This document shows, piece by piece, positions 23,001 through 38,000 of a stretch of 64,000 nucleotides of DNA; the first letter of the stretch is position 1, and each line of letters starts with the position of its first letter. The notes under the pieces were generated by a model, which was not told the origin of the DNA, made no database searches, and saw only the letters and a list, made by a program, of their open reading frames with translations. The translations under genes and the position numbers were made by a program. Location of the stretch: positions 102,802,138-102,866,137 of the forward strand of contig NC_034410.1 in assembly GCF_002078875.1 (NCBI RefSeq). Direction: 5' to 3'. This stretch comes from Numida meleagris (Eukaryota; Chordata; Aves; Galliformes; Numididae).

Positions 23001-26000
23001 TTTGCTAGTGGTACCAAAGGAATTTCTTAGTCTAGAAAAGCATGGTGTACAAAGAGGTGTAATTTCAGAGAACAGATTGTTTTAAGATGCAGCCTTGCAA
23101 AAATCTTTGATTTTCTTTTTCCCACTGCCTTTTTTTGTCCCTGCTGGACTATACACTACGATTCCATTGGAGCGTACTAGAATTAATCCTTGTTGTGCTT
23201 ACAGTGCTTTTTTAAAGAACAGTAATTACCAGCCATTAATAAATTGTTTAACTGTGCATTTGTTTGGTTTTTGCAGTATTTTTAAAATGCTATTTTTCTG
23301 TTATTCGGTATGTGTGTATGGTGTGAATGCAAAATAAATTAATGTTTCATATGCATGAGGGAAACACGTAAGCAGCAGCTGTGAAGTAAAGTGGTACTTA
23401 AGGTAGCATTTCATGGAGTGGGTGTCGAGCACCTTAATATGCACTGAGATGTGGTGTACCAAATCCCTGCAATTGTATCAGTGGGACCTCAGTGACCTGT
23501 ATCCACAGCCAGACAGGCAGCAGATCCAGAGACAAGAACTGAACTGCTTGAAGTTCTGTTCTATGAATACACACGGTCCTTAAGACCCCTGCTCTGATCA
23601 CGTAGCTCCTTGAAACAGTTGTTCTGTGGGAGGATAGGGGTGAAAGGCATAATTTCTCTGCAGAAGGTTGGCAAGAGGGCCCCTCTGCCTTCTGTCTCCT
23701 GTACCTTTGTGAAGGAGGGAAGGGTCTCACCTGGCAGGGTGAGCAGTGGCCACCAGTCTGAGGCTGCACACCACTTCATCTGGGTTGCTGAGGCACTGAC
23801 GTATAAGGGGGTCACGGGGGTCTATTGCAGCTTCCTAACCCTCTGAAGCCACTGAAATAGGTGTTTGTGGTGGGGAAGAGCAGAGAGCATTGAGGAGACT
23901 GAGCCAGAGGACTGTTGCCCTAATAGTATGCAGAAGTGATGTTCTGATGTTTCTCTTTCTCCAGAAAGCATTAAGTATTCTGCTTTATTATGCGTTAGTG
24001 AGCATTAGACTGGAATCGTTTTACAAAAGCTATTGAGTTATGTTTTGTCTCCGTTCTATATAAATTTTGATCCTTATGCAGATAAACTACCTTTATAGCA
24101 GTAAGTACTCCTGATGGATTTTACATATTTCTGCATAAAAGATGTACTCAAAAGGATCAATGTTACTTACAAATTTGTTTCTTTTAGTTCACTTTAGTGA
24201 ATGTTTGAACAGATATCCTCATATGTATTAACAGCTACAGTGTCTGCTGGTGAACAAAGGAACTTAATTTTCTAATACTGTATCTAGATTATAACATCAC
24301 TCTATCCTAAAATGCTTTCTTTAAACATACAGGAGGAAAAAAGTATTTGAGTACTGAAATTGAACAACACCATGATAATGTAAACTTCCATCCATTGCTG
24401 ATGCACCTGAAAACAACAACAACAACAAAATTCATACCTATGAATTACTGTTGCAATTATTCTTTCCTCTTAGGAAGCAAAAATTGAACCAGAAGAATTT
24501 ACAAAGAAACTGTACATAGAGCTCAAGTCTTCTCCACAGCCGTATTTAGTTCCTTTTCTCAAGGTAAGCATCTGATTGTGGATATAAGGTATTTAGTGGG
24601 GGGGAGGAGGACCAGAAGAGTTTTCAAATTGTTATTTCCTCCAATCGGTTGAGGAAATGGTGCTTAGCCTAGCTAAGGCTGTGTGATCCTGTGCTTGGAA
24701 AGATAGAGGTTTTTGTGGGGAATTTCAGAAGAGTTAACTTCAGCTGTGTTCTCAGGTTGGAGAGTAATTACTCTCCAGTAACTACTGGAGACAAATCTTT
24801 TGTAAACCAATACGTCTACAGTAGAGCAGTTACACTAAGATGACCTTTTACTTTCTCAGCAAAGCTGTAGCTATTTTGAATTCTAATACAGAAGAGTGAC
24901 AACAGAAGCTGTTTTGCAGTATTTAAGCTTAAAGAATCTGCATAACACTGGAATTCTCTTGTCTGCTGGCTTGTGTTTATCTGGAGACTGTTGAAAATAA
25001 AAAAGCTCTCCTTTCTCCAGAAAGTTTCTGACAGGGCTGCTGCAACTTAGAGAAAGTAATCGGGGATAGCTCTATCTCCTTTCAAGCAAATAATTGCATA
25101 CATAAGAAAATGCTTTCTACTGTGTATGTGCCTGCAGTAATCATAATGTAGAATAGAGTTTATTGACAAAACAAAAATGAACATCTTTGTCATATAACCA
25201 CCACTAAATCCCAGCAAACTTGTAAAACTTGGTTATATTAACTGCAATGCAGACAGTATTCTTAGAATTGATAGATCTATACTTTTCGTTGATATTCAGT
25301 ATAGACAGTTGAGAATCAAGGAAGAACAGTTAAGAGGTAAAGGTGGGAGAGAGGCTTTCTGGACTTTGCCTCTTTTAATACTTGGCAGTACATACAATGA
25401 TGATCTGGTAATGTTGATACTACTTTGGGTGTCTAGTGCTGATTTGTTCAGGTATGGGATGAATACTGTTATAGTGGCAGCCTTCAAATGCTTTGCTAGT
25501 AAGTTAGCTACACTAGAAGACTAAAGCTGTGGAAGCTAGTAGAGCTGTTGGAAGGGGTCCGGAAGAAGACCACAGAGATATCAGAGGGCTGGAGCACCAC
25601 TCCTAGGAAGAAAGGCTGAGGGAGCTGGGTTTGTTCATGCTGGAGAAGGGTCCAGGGAGACCTCATTGTGGTCTTCCAGTACGTAGAGAGCTTATAAACA
25701 GGAGGAAGACTGACTTTTTATATAGGTGGATGGTGATAGGAAAAGGGGGATGGTTTTAAACTAAAAGAGTGGAGATTTAGGTTAGATGTTAGGCAGAAAT
25801 TCTTTACTCAGAGAGCAAAGAGGCACTGGCACAGTTGCCCAGAGAAGCTGTGGGTGCCCCATTCCTGGAAGCGTGCAAGGCCAGGTTGGATGGGGCCCTG
25901 GGCAGCTGAGCTGGTGGGTGGCAGCCCTGGGATTGGGTGAGCTTTTAAGGTCCTTTCCAACTTTAGTCAATCTATGATTCTCTGCTAGATTGATACAAAA

Positions 26001-29000
26001 TGTTGGTATTTGTCCTTTTTAAAAAAATTCTGACTAAATTCCTGGTGTTTTTTAAATGCCCATGCAAAAACTCAAGGGGGCAAAAAAAAAAAAAAAGGCA
26101 GGTCTTCTTGCATCCTATTTATGTTATTATGACATATTGTGGTTCAGAGTTTTTCATGTTACTTTCTAGAATAATGCGTGCAACAACTGCAGCACAGGGT
26201 GCTCTGTTACTTTTGGACAGCTATATTCTGGCTGCAGAATGACCCGGCTGTGCATGCAGGGTCAGCACAGCTGACTAAGCTTTTCTTTGAGCTCTGGTAG
26301 CTGCCAGAGCAAGTTTGGCTTCATAAGTAATGTGTCTGCCTTCTGCAGGGTCCTGGCTAAGAATCCCTGCTGGACAGTAGCTGTGTTCCCAGAGCAGTGT
26401 GGAGGAATCTCGGTGTCACTGCACAGCTCCAGCCTGTGTCTGACACAGCCAGAACTTAATCTGGAGGTAGCAAGCCTCCTAGGACTAGTTCATGCCTAAG
26501 AACCAGGGAGTTTCTGCATTGCATTTGCTGACGCTTCTACGACCCTTTAAATTTCTCAGGCATTTGTTAGTTTACGCATAGCCCTGTCATCATGTGTTGA
26601 TATTGACTTGGGATAAGGATGTGCATCTGCAATGTGGGGAGCAATTCAGTTTGGTGTGAGGACCTCAGGGCAGTTCCATGGGACTTAGAATGCCTGTGCC
26701 AGGCCTGGGCTGGTGTCATGCAGAGCTGCTGTGTGCTCTCAGGTATCACATAGGTTTTTCTGCTTTGGGCTGTATCCACACACCTGTAATCCTTAATGAG
26801 GTACCCTCTCCCAGTTGTATACTATGTTAACAATGAAATACTACGACTTCAACAGCATTGTTCAACACTGTCATGATTGAATTTAACTGACTTCATAGCG
26901 TTATCCATCCCTTAAAGCATCTTGCACCCTGGTTGCTTTTTTCTGACGCACCTTAAAGCTGTGTAGCTAGCACAGACCAGGCTTGCTTGGCACATTCTGT
27001 GGGCAGCTGCTATGGGACTGAGTGCCAAATGGCAGCTGACTTTACAGGCACTTCTCTACACTGCTGGCCTTGTTTGGGGGGAAACACTTGTGTCTCATGT
27101 CTGGGAAGAAGTTTGATAAGGGTTATTGCGAACTCACTTTAGCTAGTAAAGTGGAATTTTAGGGAAGGTTCTCTGTAGAGTTGTCCCTTATCTTTTGAGC
27201 TGCACCTTTTGATGCAGCTGTTGCATATATTTTGTTTCACTTGTTCCAACAGGTTGAAAAGAACATTGACTTTGGCTGCAAAGCCACCTTGATGTTCCTA
27301 TCCTTGCTAGATGCTTTTGGTAAATAAACTGCATCAGGAACATGAGGAAAGTTAAGCAGTTCTTTAAAAGATGAGGAAGCAAACATTAAAGATAGAGGTG
27401 CTGTAGAAAGCCCAGATGTACAAACAATTTGCTCACTCGGTATATTAGCAAGACATCACGTTCCTGTTGTGTGAAGCCCAGAGCAACAGCGCTATGCTGG
27501 AGACATACAAACTTCAAAAACTGTCAGGGGAGAAAAGGTTTTGTGAGAATATACTGGTAGCTGCAGAAATGATTTCCCCTGATTCTGAGCCATAACAGAT
27601 TGTAAATAGTCAAGGAGAAAATCTATGGAGGGCATGAAGATTATTCTGTCCATTAACCTTCTCAAACATAGCTGTACTAAAAATGAGATGTTGCCAGATA
27701 TCTTTACTAATGTTCTCCTGTTGCAGAAAACTTAGCTGGCTTAAGCTGTGCTGCTGCAGCTATTCAGGCATTAGTAAAGTGGTATCCCCCCCTAGTGTAG
27801 ATACAGCTGTATTGATGCACAAATACTTACGTCTTCAGGACTTGCTTCTGATCTTATTGGATAATTTGTAGCTCTCTGTTGAAGAAGATAAATGGAATAA
27901 ACACAGCTGTTATGATATAGCAGTCTTTTTTTGGCAAAACAAAAAAATACCGAGATAGAATAGTTAAACTGGTCTTATTCTGGAGCTTAAATTCCACATA
28001 CATACTAAACAAAAGAAACTTAGGGACAAATGTCTCCATAGGTAGTGTTTGCACCAGGTACTGAAGAAATGGTGACTGTTGTCTTTGTTCAACCTATGTT
28101 GGTGATTCTTAAATTAAATCTCCATCATTTTAAGAGCACTTGTGTATCTTCTATGAATTCTAGCAAAATATTTTGTTTGCAATTACCAGATTATTTCCTG
28201 ATGGTAAGAAATTAAATTGAAATGTGAGGAAGAGGGTTCAGTTGCTAATGTAATGTTTAGCATTGTTAAAGACTTTTCTGGTGTTATGACCATTTTTTTT
28301 TTTGTCTTTTAGAAAAGCATGCTTGCCTTACGGCAGCTAATGCCGAATGCTCAGAGCTTTATCCAGCAGTGTATGCAGCAGCCTGCTCCGGCCCAAGAAG
28401 CTGTTTCAACTTGTACCTCTGCACTAACTCCTTCCACGGCAGTAGCAACCTCAGCTGTAGCAACCAGTTCTCTTCCTGTTACAAAACCAGTGTCTGCCTC
28501 CACAACAGTCACAGCCACTCCTGTTATAAAACCAGTCCTTTCCAGTGCATCGGTGACAACCTCTCTGCAGGTTGTGAAGCCTGTTCCTGCCTCTGCAGTG
28601 GTGACAGCCTCTCTTCGTCCTGCGCCTTCTGTCCTCACCACAACAATATCGACATCAGGGCTCACTGCTATCCAAACTGTAAAGCCAGTCTTCACCTCTG
28701 CAGTAGCATCATCGTCTCTCCAATCTGTAAAGCCAGTGCTCGTCTCTACAGTGGCATCCTCAGCGACAACTCCTCTCCAGCCTTTGAAACCTGTCATGGG
28801 CACCCCCATCAGTATTAAAATCTCACAGCCCAACTCCATTGTTGCGCAGCCAGTGGGTGCTCAGCAGGTGGTTAAAGTGAAACAGTTGGTAAGATGAATT
28901 TCTCTCCTCTGTAACTGGACTTCTTTGCTTTGACTCTTAACGTTTTGTCAAGGTGATCCCAATTTGCATCTTAGTGGTGTTCTTTTGTCATATGAAACTA

Positions 29001-32000
29001 GCCTGTCGTGAGTTAACCAGTTCTGTGATAGTTGTGGATGTTGTGCAGTTGCTGAAAAGGTCAATCTAAAGCCAGACTGCAAGCCAGGTCTTTTGCAAGA
29101 TGTTCTGACCACTGTTCCACCAGACTGAACATCCAGATTGAAACATGAGAGAACATGTGTTCGGACTCCTGGTGTGCGTGCAGCTGTGCTAGCTTGGTAT
29201 ATGAAAGAGAAGGCAGGAAATGCTTGTGTCAGAGAAAGAAATTGATGATGGTGTCCTTATGTTAATTACCATCAGATGCCCTGTGTGGGCTGTGCCTCAG
29301 CTGACCCCCAAGGATTCCAGTCTCCCTACCTTTATAGACCCTCCTCTGCGCACTTTGCAGGAATAGGTGACTTGATGATGTGTAGTAATACACTAACTGA
29401 AAGGTATAAACTAGCTCAAGGAGCTTTTCGGAGGAGAATTCTGACCTCCAGATTTACTAAGATATGTTAATCATGAAGTCATCTAAAGTTGATTTTTTTT
29501 CTGTTAGGCCTCAATAGGTAACAAATTTCAGGAGGAATAAATATTGTATTAAAACAATACTCTCTAAAGCAATGTGTTAACATTTTTTACTGGCATAGGT
29601 TAACTTCTTAGGAATGCTAATGTTAAATGGCAGAAAATCTGGATCCACCAGTATATATCCAACAGAGAAACGTTGTAAAATAAGTTAGTTGGTAACTAAA
29701 AACCATTGGTTTATGGATTTTGGAGATAATGAGGAGTATGCTATATAAGTGGTCTATTGTAATATCGGGAGAATAGTCTTTTGGCAGATAAGTAACTCTA
29801 CTTGTATAGGACTTCCTTGTAAAAATGTGTTCCTTCAAACAAAGGGAAAATACTATGCTTCCTCTGAAGCTAGATTTGCTTCCCACAGGTGTAGTAGTAT
29901 GGTAGTGTGTGAATTTCCACTGTAGTTTGGTTGTTGTATATACTTGATTTAATAGTATTCAGATTCACTGAAGTGTTTGGCATTTGTTTTCTTCCTTTCA
30001 AAGTGTGTAAGATGGATGTAATAAAAGAATTATTCGAAGTAAAGGGCTTATTCTACCAGGTTTTCACCTCTTCAGACTTAACTAAGAACAGAGCATTGAA
30101 CTGTATAGGGGAGGATCCTTTTTCTGAGTGTTTTTTTTTTAAAAAAAAAACCAATTATTGTGTATGTACTAACAAACTTGGATAGCAGTAGCTAGAGCCA
30201 AATTGGAAAAAGAATTGGTACCTTTATTGTCTTCAAGGACTAAATTTGAAATTCCAGCCAGAAGAAAATGAGGGCTTCTTAGGCTATACAAAGGCTGGAG
30301 AGCATTTGTTGGCTCCATGGCAAGCCATGTAATTCAGGGGAAAGATTGACCATCTGTACACACAGATGAGGAAACGTAACTCTGCACTAGGGAGTCAAGA
30401 TGCTTTGTGAATATAATTTTCTTGAACTCATGAAATGACTTTTGCCTCCTTCGATACTGCAGTGTGGCATCCTTGATGCAATTGCTTTTCTTTACTCTGT
30501 GTACAAACGTTGACTTACATACAAAACATATTTTATTCTAATTTGGGTAGATCCCAGGCATAACAATTAAAATACTTTCTCTTCTTCAAAATTGGTGTTT
30601 AATTTTGGTCTTAGATGTGGTTGAAGGGCTTAGCTGACTACTGGCAGCTCAGCCATATCAGGATGTTGGTTTGTTCAGGCAACCAGTTAGCACAAGGAGC
30701 AAATTGGTGGAAATGGCTGCATCTTCTAGGGCTTCCCTGATGCCTTGTCTTTTAAAAGGACAGAGGGCCTGCCTGCTCCCACAAGAAAACAAATCAGAAT
30801 CTTGCCTCCCTAAAGAAAAGGGTCCTGCTGCCAACTGAAAGGAAGCACATGCCAGCTGTGCAAATCTGCCCATACAGTGCTGCCAGCAATGTTTTTTCCC
30901 TTTCTGGCCCTGGGGGTTGTCTGATGCCATACATTCTCTTTGCATGTCCGTTTCTAATTTGTCTTTCTTGTGCTCAAGGAATGTTAAGCAAGCATCTTCT
31001 ATGCTTTCATGTGCCAGCTCTATTGTAACATCATTGATGCTTCAGAATTCGACACCGCAGTGTTTTCCTATTAAAGCTGTGATGGGAGTGATGCAGCATG
31101 CAGCCATTTCTTTTCTGGAGCGTGAATATCACAACTCTGTGTCTGCATGGTGGACACTGAGGGATCTGCTCTTACAGGATGCATTTGGGACTGGACTGTG
31201 TCTGTGCTGCGAGTGTTGTACATGGCTTCCCAGCAGCTGCGCTCTCTGCAGGATGCCCTTACTGTGACTTTCTTCCTTAATGTGAACTCATTTAAGGGCA
31301 TTTGCTTGCAAAGAATTTTCACCTGAGAAATAAAGCATGTCTTGCCAAAGCATTGCTTTGTCTTGTTAAAACATGATAAATCAAAGTTTGTTACCAACTG
31401 TCTTCTAATGTTAAGAACACTGCTATGAAACTACAGCTTAAAGAGCAAGAGCTTCACGGTGCAGTCCCTGCAGCCACCAGTAAGGTGTGCTCACTGGACA
31501 CTGCTGGTGGCTAAAGCAACTCAGGTCTCTCTGAGGCAGCTGTTTCTGTATTGTCAGGTGCACTTTAAGTGTTGCTGCTCTTTATTCTCCTGTCTCTGTC
31601 AACTTACTTAAGGGGTACTAACCTGAAGAAAAGAGACAGTAACTCTTATAGATACCTCTTTTTGTAGGATTTCATTTTCTGGCGTTAGATCCTTGTTGAA
31701 ATTTCTAGGATTGTTGCCCTTTGATGGTTCCGAGGACTTCCAGCTTTTGCTAGCCTAGCAGCTAGAATGGCAGACAAAAGCAGCTTCACTGCCAGTACAT
31801 CCTTTCTGGTTTCTGGTTGATCTGATCTCCTCAGTTACTTGATTTATTTTCCAGTTTCCACCTAGGCTATTGATTTAGCATTGCCCGTCTGTTCTTTTGT
31901 CTGCTGCACCTTAATCTTGAATGCTTATGCTTCCTCCTGTGCTGTTTCAGTTTTTTGTATGCTGAAGATGAAGCACCATGCTCACTGACTGTAGGGAAGA

Positions 32001-35000
32001 TCTCTAGGTGCCTGTCAGTATGGACGCTGGCAGATCCTGTGAGTAGTTTGTCCAAGCTGCTTGGTCGTTCAGTAATTATCTGAACATATAAATTGTGCTC
32101 TTAATGTTTTTGACTTCTGGCATATGGAAGCCGGATCTTTTTCAGAAAGATCAAACTGTGTCTCGGTTAAAAACAAATAGAAGCAAACATTAGTGTCTGT
32201 ACTTGTTCGAGATGAAGTGCTCTGTGTGTGAGACTTTGTCCACAGTCAGTGCCTGAATTCCTATGGTTGTTTCATCTGCATAAAAATGTAGAGATATGCA
32301 TCCTGTGTTTTTTCCTTAAGAATTCTGTGTTCTTTGTCTAGTTTTGGAACACCACCTTCAGCTCAGTTGTTTTACATTATCACTGTGTTGTCAAACCATG
32401 ATGCTACAAGCAGCATGCAATAACTGGAGGAGTTGGGGGAGTGTACCTTGACATCTTCAGATGCAGAGCACGTCTTCTTGTGAATGTGTGGTTCTTTTGC
32501 TGATGATGTTCACTGATCAAATTTGAAGTTAAATGGCAGAAGGAGACAGCCTAATTTCTAATTGCAATAAATAATATCAATTCTTTACATCTAACTCTAA
32601 ACTTGCATAGTTTATTTAAGTACAAGCACTGTTTGAGCATTCTTTAGACTTTCTGGAGTTTGACTTAAAAAGTAGAGAATATATTTTCTCAACCATTTAA
32701 AATTCCTTTCTGTTGGCTTCTTGCCTCTAACCAGAAGATGTTGGTAATTTTAATTACTTTTAATCCCTGGTAAAAAAAAAGGTCTTTCTGCAACTTGTTA
32801 TCTGGAACTTTTGCAAAAGATATATCAAAAGCTGCAGTCTACGTTCAGCTAGCGAGGAGGCTTAGAAATGAAGCTTTGGGGATATTGCTATTACTTTCTT
32901 GCATTTTAATGGCTACCTCTGAAGAGGAGGAATTAGTATTTACAGGCTGTGCCTTCAGGTCTGTGTTGTGATGACATCCTGCTGTCTGGTTGTGTTTTTT
33001 TCAAGAGCCTTTTTAAACAACACTGTCAACGCTTTCCTTTATACCCTTCAGCAGTGTACCATTGTTTTTGTGCAAAGGTTCTACTCAGTATAGGTGTTGC
33101 TAGTTAGTACTTCATGTTCCATCTAACTGGTGCATTCCATGTACTTTTGTTTAACACTTCAAAACTTGGCATCTCAATTCACAATTGACCTTGCAGCTCC
33201 GCGAATGTGTTAGTAACTTCATAGTGTGTTCTCTTCATTGCAGGAAAAGAATTTCATGTAAGGCTTCTGTTTGTTTTGGTGGTTTTTATTTTTTGTTAAA
33301 CTAGATATATGTGATACTTACCGTTTTGAACTTGGTGACAGGCGGTCTCAATATTCAATTGGTAGTCTGTTAAGAAAGACTTAGGAAAGCCTCTTAGTGT
33401 AGCAGATTGTGTAGAATTCAGTGAAATTTTCCTGATATAGCTATGGAGAGTAGAGGTGAAATGCCTGTTAGAGCTTGCTGAATAAGCTCAACACCAGTCA
33501 TTAACATTTTGTTTCTTGATATTAAAGTTGGAAGTAGTTTTTCTTTGAGCGTGCTGGTTGTTATAAACTGAAAGCTAGACATGCTTGCATGCCCTGCAGC
33601 GCTTCTGACTGAATTAACATGTTGATATCTTAGTTCTCTGTATATTTATTTCAATATTCTCACTCCTCATATTGGATATTCCACTTGCAGGTAGTCCAGC
33701 AACCATCAGGAACCATTGTAAAGCAAGTATCCACACTTCCCCAGTCCTCAACACTGACTCTTCAGACACCTGCTGAGAAGAGGATGCCACTGAATACGCT
33801 TGTTCAAACAAACCAATTTCCTGCCGGTATGGAGAAACCTCTGTAATGGAGAAGGGAGAACACTGCTGAGGTGTAAAAATAAGTATAGACTCAACAGTAG
33901 ATTTCAGGGAGCTAAGATGTTGTCTGTTGGAGCAATCAGTTCTGTTTTAGGAATCCTGATGAGAAGCTCAGCACCATGTCCACTTCTGATGCCTGTTAAG
34001 AACGTGTCACTCCATAGTAATTTACTTTTTAAAATACTGTGAGCAAGGTCCTTGCAGTAAACTTTCTTTGAACTGTCATAATCTTGAGAATCGCTTCAAG
34101 AGACTACTTTTTCCTTCAGCAGGCCCAGGTTGATGCATAATGTAAGTTTTTGCCCCAGACAACCAGTTTTCACTTAAACCTCCCACTAATCAGCATAGGG
34201 AGGTTGTTTGAGAGTGCAGGATTTTTGGCCTTACAGAACACCTAGAACATAGCACTTCAGAGTGTGTAGTTTCCTAATTGTTACTGAGTCTGCGGTAGCC
34301 TTTGTTAGAAGTGTGAACTGATTAAACAGCATTAAAAAGCATTTTGCTTTCTACTGTGGCATGTTCTTTGTTTTGTTTTAGGCTCTGTTCTGAAGCAAGT
34401 TACCCTGCCAGGAAATAAAATTCTGTCGCTTCAAGCATCTCCTGTTCAGAAAACTAAAATAAAGGAGAATGGAACAACATCCTTCAGGTAAAAGCAAACA
34501 ACATAGTTTACTATAGGAAAGAACAAAAGAAACAGCACATATAGAGGAGGGAAGAGAGTCCAGATAAAAGCAGCTTTCTTTAGAGACTTATGATCAGTGT
34601 TTTTATCTTATAATATAAATTGTCAAAGAGGAATCTGAAAACTCAGACCTCGTAGTAGATCTTATTCCTAATATAGGAAAACTGTCTCTATGAGTTAGGT
34701 TTTTCATTATGTTATTTCAAGAGTGTAATTACACAAACAGTGCGCATCAGTGTGTATCAGTTTTTCATTTGTATAGGAGGCATATTGATCTTGATCCTGT
34801 GAGTACTGCTAACTAATCTAAAGTTACCCTGTATTAAAAGCTCTCCATAGTATTAAGTCAGATATAACCACTACTTTTTACAGATAGCATTGAGCTGTAA
34901 TTTGGACTGGCTGGTAACCTGTTTAAAGCTGTGTGCTGTATTACAATATCTTTTATTAGCTCTTCTTACAAGCTTGTTCTTATATGTAGAGGTGAAACTC

Positions 35001-38000
35001 TTTGACTACACCTCTAATTGTGGCTTCTGGCATGTTCTCTAGGCTTTCAGATTTGAAGAATACTTAAAGCTTCTAGTTCTGATAACTGATTAACTTTTAA
35101 AAAGGAAAAATGATTTTTTTTTGTAGCTCTAAAATCTAATGTTGAAATAGAAGTGCAGGCTGCCATAATTATGCATTATTAGTTTTAAGACCTTAAGGCA
35201 AACTTGAAGTTAGTCTTCCAGAGGTAAAAGCAGACATGATAGCTTTAAGCTTTTGACCGATTCACTTCTCACTGTTTGAAAGCTATGGCTTTGTGTGTGC
35301 TGATGCAAACCCAAACAGAAATAAAAACAAACAGAACAACAAACAAAACACTTGATAAATATTTCAAAAAACAAAACCAAAGCTCCCTAGGAACGAGACT
35401 TTTCTGTACTCTTCCAGTAAAAAAATACATTAGCTTTCTAGGATGAAAAAGTTTGAACTGAGTTTCTTGAAGTTCTCCTGTCTACTTGTCAGGTTTTTAG
35501 AGTATTTATCTAGGAAAAACTGTACTTCTACAATGTGATCCAAGATGGATTTCTGCTCTGCTGGACTATGAATTTGTTGTTAGCTGAAGTCCATGAGAAC
35601 TCAGATCTGAAATCTTTAGCTTAGCTTACTATTTTCTTGAAGATGTCTACTCTCCGAAGAATTCATTTGGATATCTTCTTGATGCTTGTACTCACCAACG
35701 CAACCAAGCAGGTCTAGCACTGCATACTGTTTTTCTAGCCTTGGCAATAGACTTGCCCCATTGAACCCTGAAGTAGTTTGCTCTCTTCTGTCCTGACTGT
35801 TAGTATTCCTGGCAAAGCTAATTTTCCTGACTTGTGATCCATCAATCAGCTGATGCATGAGGCAGAGAGCATCATGGCCTCCTTTCAGGTTTTGTGATGA
35901 GATTTGTTATGGACAGAGGATACATCTTTGTAACTGATGCGACTGTACATGGGTACTTAAGCTTCAATGAGAGACTGTAGTTTTATCATCAAGCCTGAGT
36001 CCTTTTGCCTTGTTTTGTTAGGATTTGGGAATGTGATACTTACCAAACCCTGCTTAAGTTGCATTTTGACCTTGTTTACTCTTTAATCACAGAATCACAG
36101 AATTGTATGGGTTGGAAGGGACCTCTGGAGGTCATCGAGTACAACCCCCCTGCTAGTGCAGGTTACCTAGAATAGTTTGCGTAAGAAAGCATCCAGGTGG
36201 ATTTTTAATATCTCCAGAGAAGGAGGCTCAACAGCTTCTCTAGCAGCTTGTTCTAGCGTTCTGTTACTCTCAAAGCAAAGTTTTTTCATATGGAATTTCC
36301 TATATTTTTGGTTTTGTCTGTTTACTCCTTGTCCTATCACTGAGCACCAACGAAAGGAGCCTGTCCCTATCCACTTTACACATGCCCATTAGATATTTCT
36401 AACCATTGATAGGATCCCCTCTCTGTCTTCTCTAGGCTTAACAGTCCCATGTCTCTCAACCTTTTCTCGAAAGGGAGATGCTCCAGGCCCATAATCATCT
36501 TTGTAGCCCACTGGACTCTCTAGAAGATCCCTGTCTTTCTTGAGCTGGGGAGCCCCGAACTGGACACAGTACTCNNNNNNNNNNNNNNNNNNNNNNNNNN
36601 NNNNNNNNNNNNNNNNNNNNNNNNNNNNNNNNNNNNNNNNNNNNNNNNNNNNNNNNNNNNNNNNNNNNNNNNNNNNNNNNNNNNNNNNNNNNNNNNNNNN
36701 NNNNNNNNNNNNNNNNNNNNNNNNNNNNNNNNNNNNNNNNNNNNNNNNNNNNNNNNNNNNNNNNNNNNNNNNNNNNNNNNNNNNNNNNNNNNNNNNNNNN
36801 NNNNNNNNNNNNNNNNNNNNNNNNNNNNNNNNNNNNNNNNNNNNNNNNNNNNNNNNNNNNNNNNNNNNNNNNNNNNNNNNNNNNNNNNNNNNNNNNNNNN
36901 NNNNNNNNNNNNNNNNNNNNNNNNNNNNNNNNNNNNNNNNNNNNNNNNNNNNNNNNNNNNNNNNNNNNNNNNNNNNNNNNNNNNNNNNNNNNNNNNNNNN
37001 NNNNNNNNNNNNNNNNNNNNNNNNNNNNNNNNNNNNNNNNNNNNNNNNNNNNNNNNNNNNNNNNNNNNNNNNNNNNNNNNNNNNNNNNNNNNNNNNNNNN
37101 NNNNNNNNNNNNNNNNNNNNNNNNNNNNNNNNNNNNNNNNNNNNNNNNNNNNNNNNNNNNNNNNNNNNNNNNNNNNNNNNNNNNNNNNNNNNNNNNNNNN
37201 NNNNNNNNNNNNNNNNNNNNNNNNNNNNNNNNNNNNNNNNNNNNNNNNNNNNNNNNNNNNNNNNNNNNNNNNNNCAGACTTGGACACAGTACTCCAACTG
37301 GGGCCCCATGAGGGCAGAATAGAGGGGAGCAATCACCTCCCTTGCCCTTCTGGCCACCTCTCTTCTGATGGAAACCAGGATACCATTGACCTTTCAGGCT
37401 GCACACTGCTGACTCATTTTAATCAGCCAGAACCCCCAAGTCCTTCTCAGCAGGGTACTCTCAAGGAAATTTTCTCCCAGTTTGCGTACACATCTGGGAT
37501 CACCTCAACCCAAGTTACAAGGCAAAACCTTGTACTTTGCTTTGTTAAACAACAAAGTATATATATACCAAAACACCCTGGGGAAAAAAATAAGGTGGAT
37601 ATTCACTTCTTAAAGTACCTGTGTATTTCTCGCATCTGTTGTATTTGTTATTTTCAAAAAATAGATACAGCTGATTTGAGCATTTAGATTGGGAGGTTCC
37701 AGAATTCAAAACTGCTAGTCTATCAGGAGCAAGACAGAAGATTGGAAAAATCTCGGCAGCTCCTCCTGCCCCATGGTGATCAGGAGCACTGGTGATTCTT
37801 GCTCTGCTGAAGTTGTTCTGTCCCTTGTAGCTGTCTGTGGTAGTGCACAGAAGTTCGGGTGAAGTATACTTCTGTAGTTTTCACTTTTACTATTAAAAAA
37901 AAATGAGTTAACAGAAGATGGATTGTAGAGAAAACAATTTCATTGTTCAAACACCAGAGGGTGTCAGAGACTCGCTTTTCAGCCACTACAGCCAAATTTG

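Noticed and set aside
28351..28839. 162-codon minus-strand frame and 149-codon second + frame over exon 7
   Set aside because: These are shadows of the Ser/Thr/Val/Pro-rich repeat of TAF4B exon 7, whose composition suppresses stops in other frames. The real frame is fixed by TAFH homology.
36389..37406. Open frames of 260-322 codons crossing the N run
   Set aside because: They are created by translating N as X. The flanking parts are CR1 remnants.
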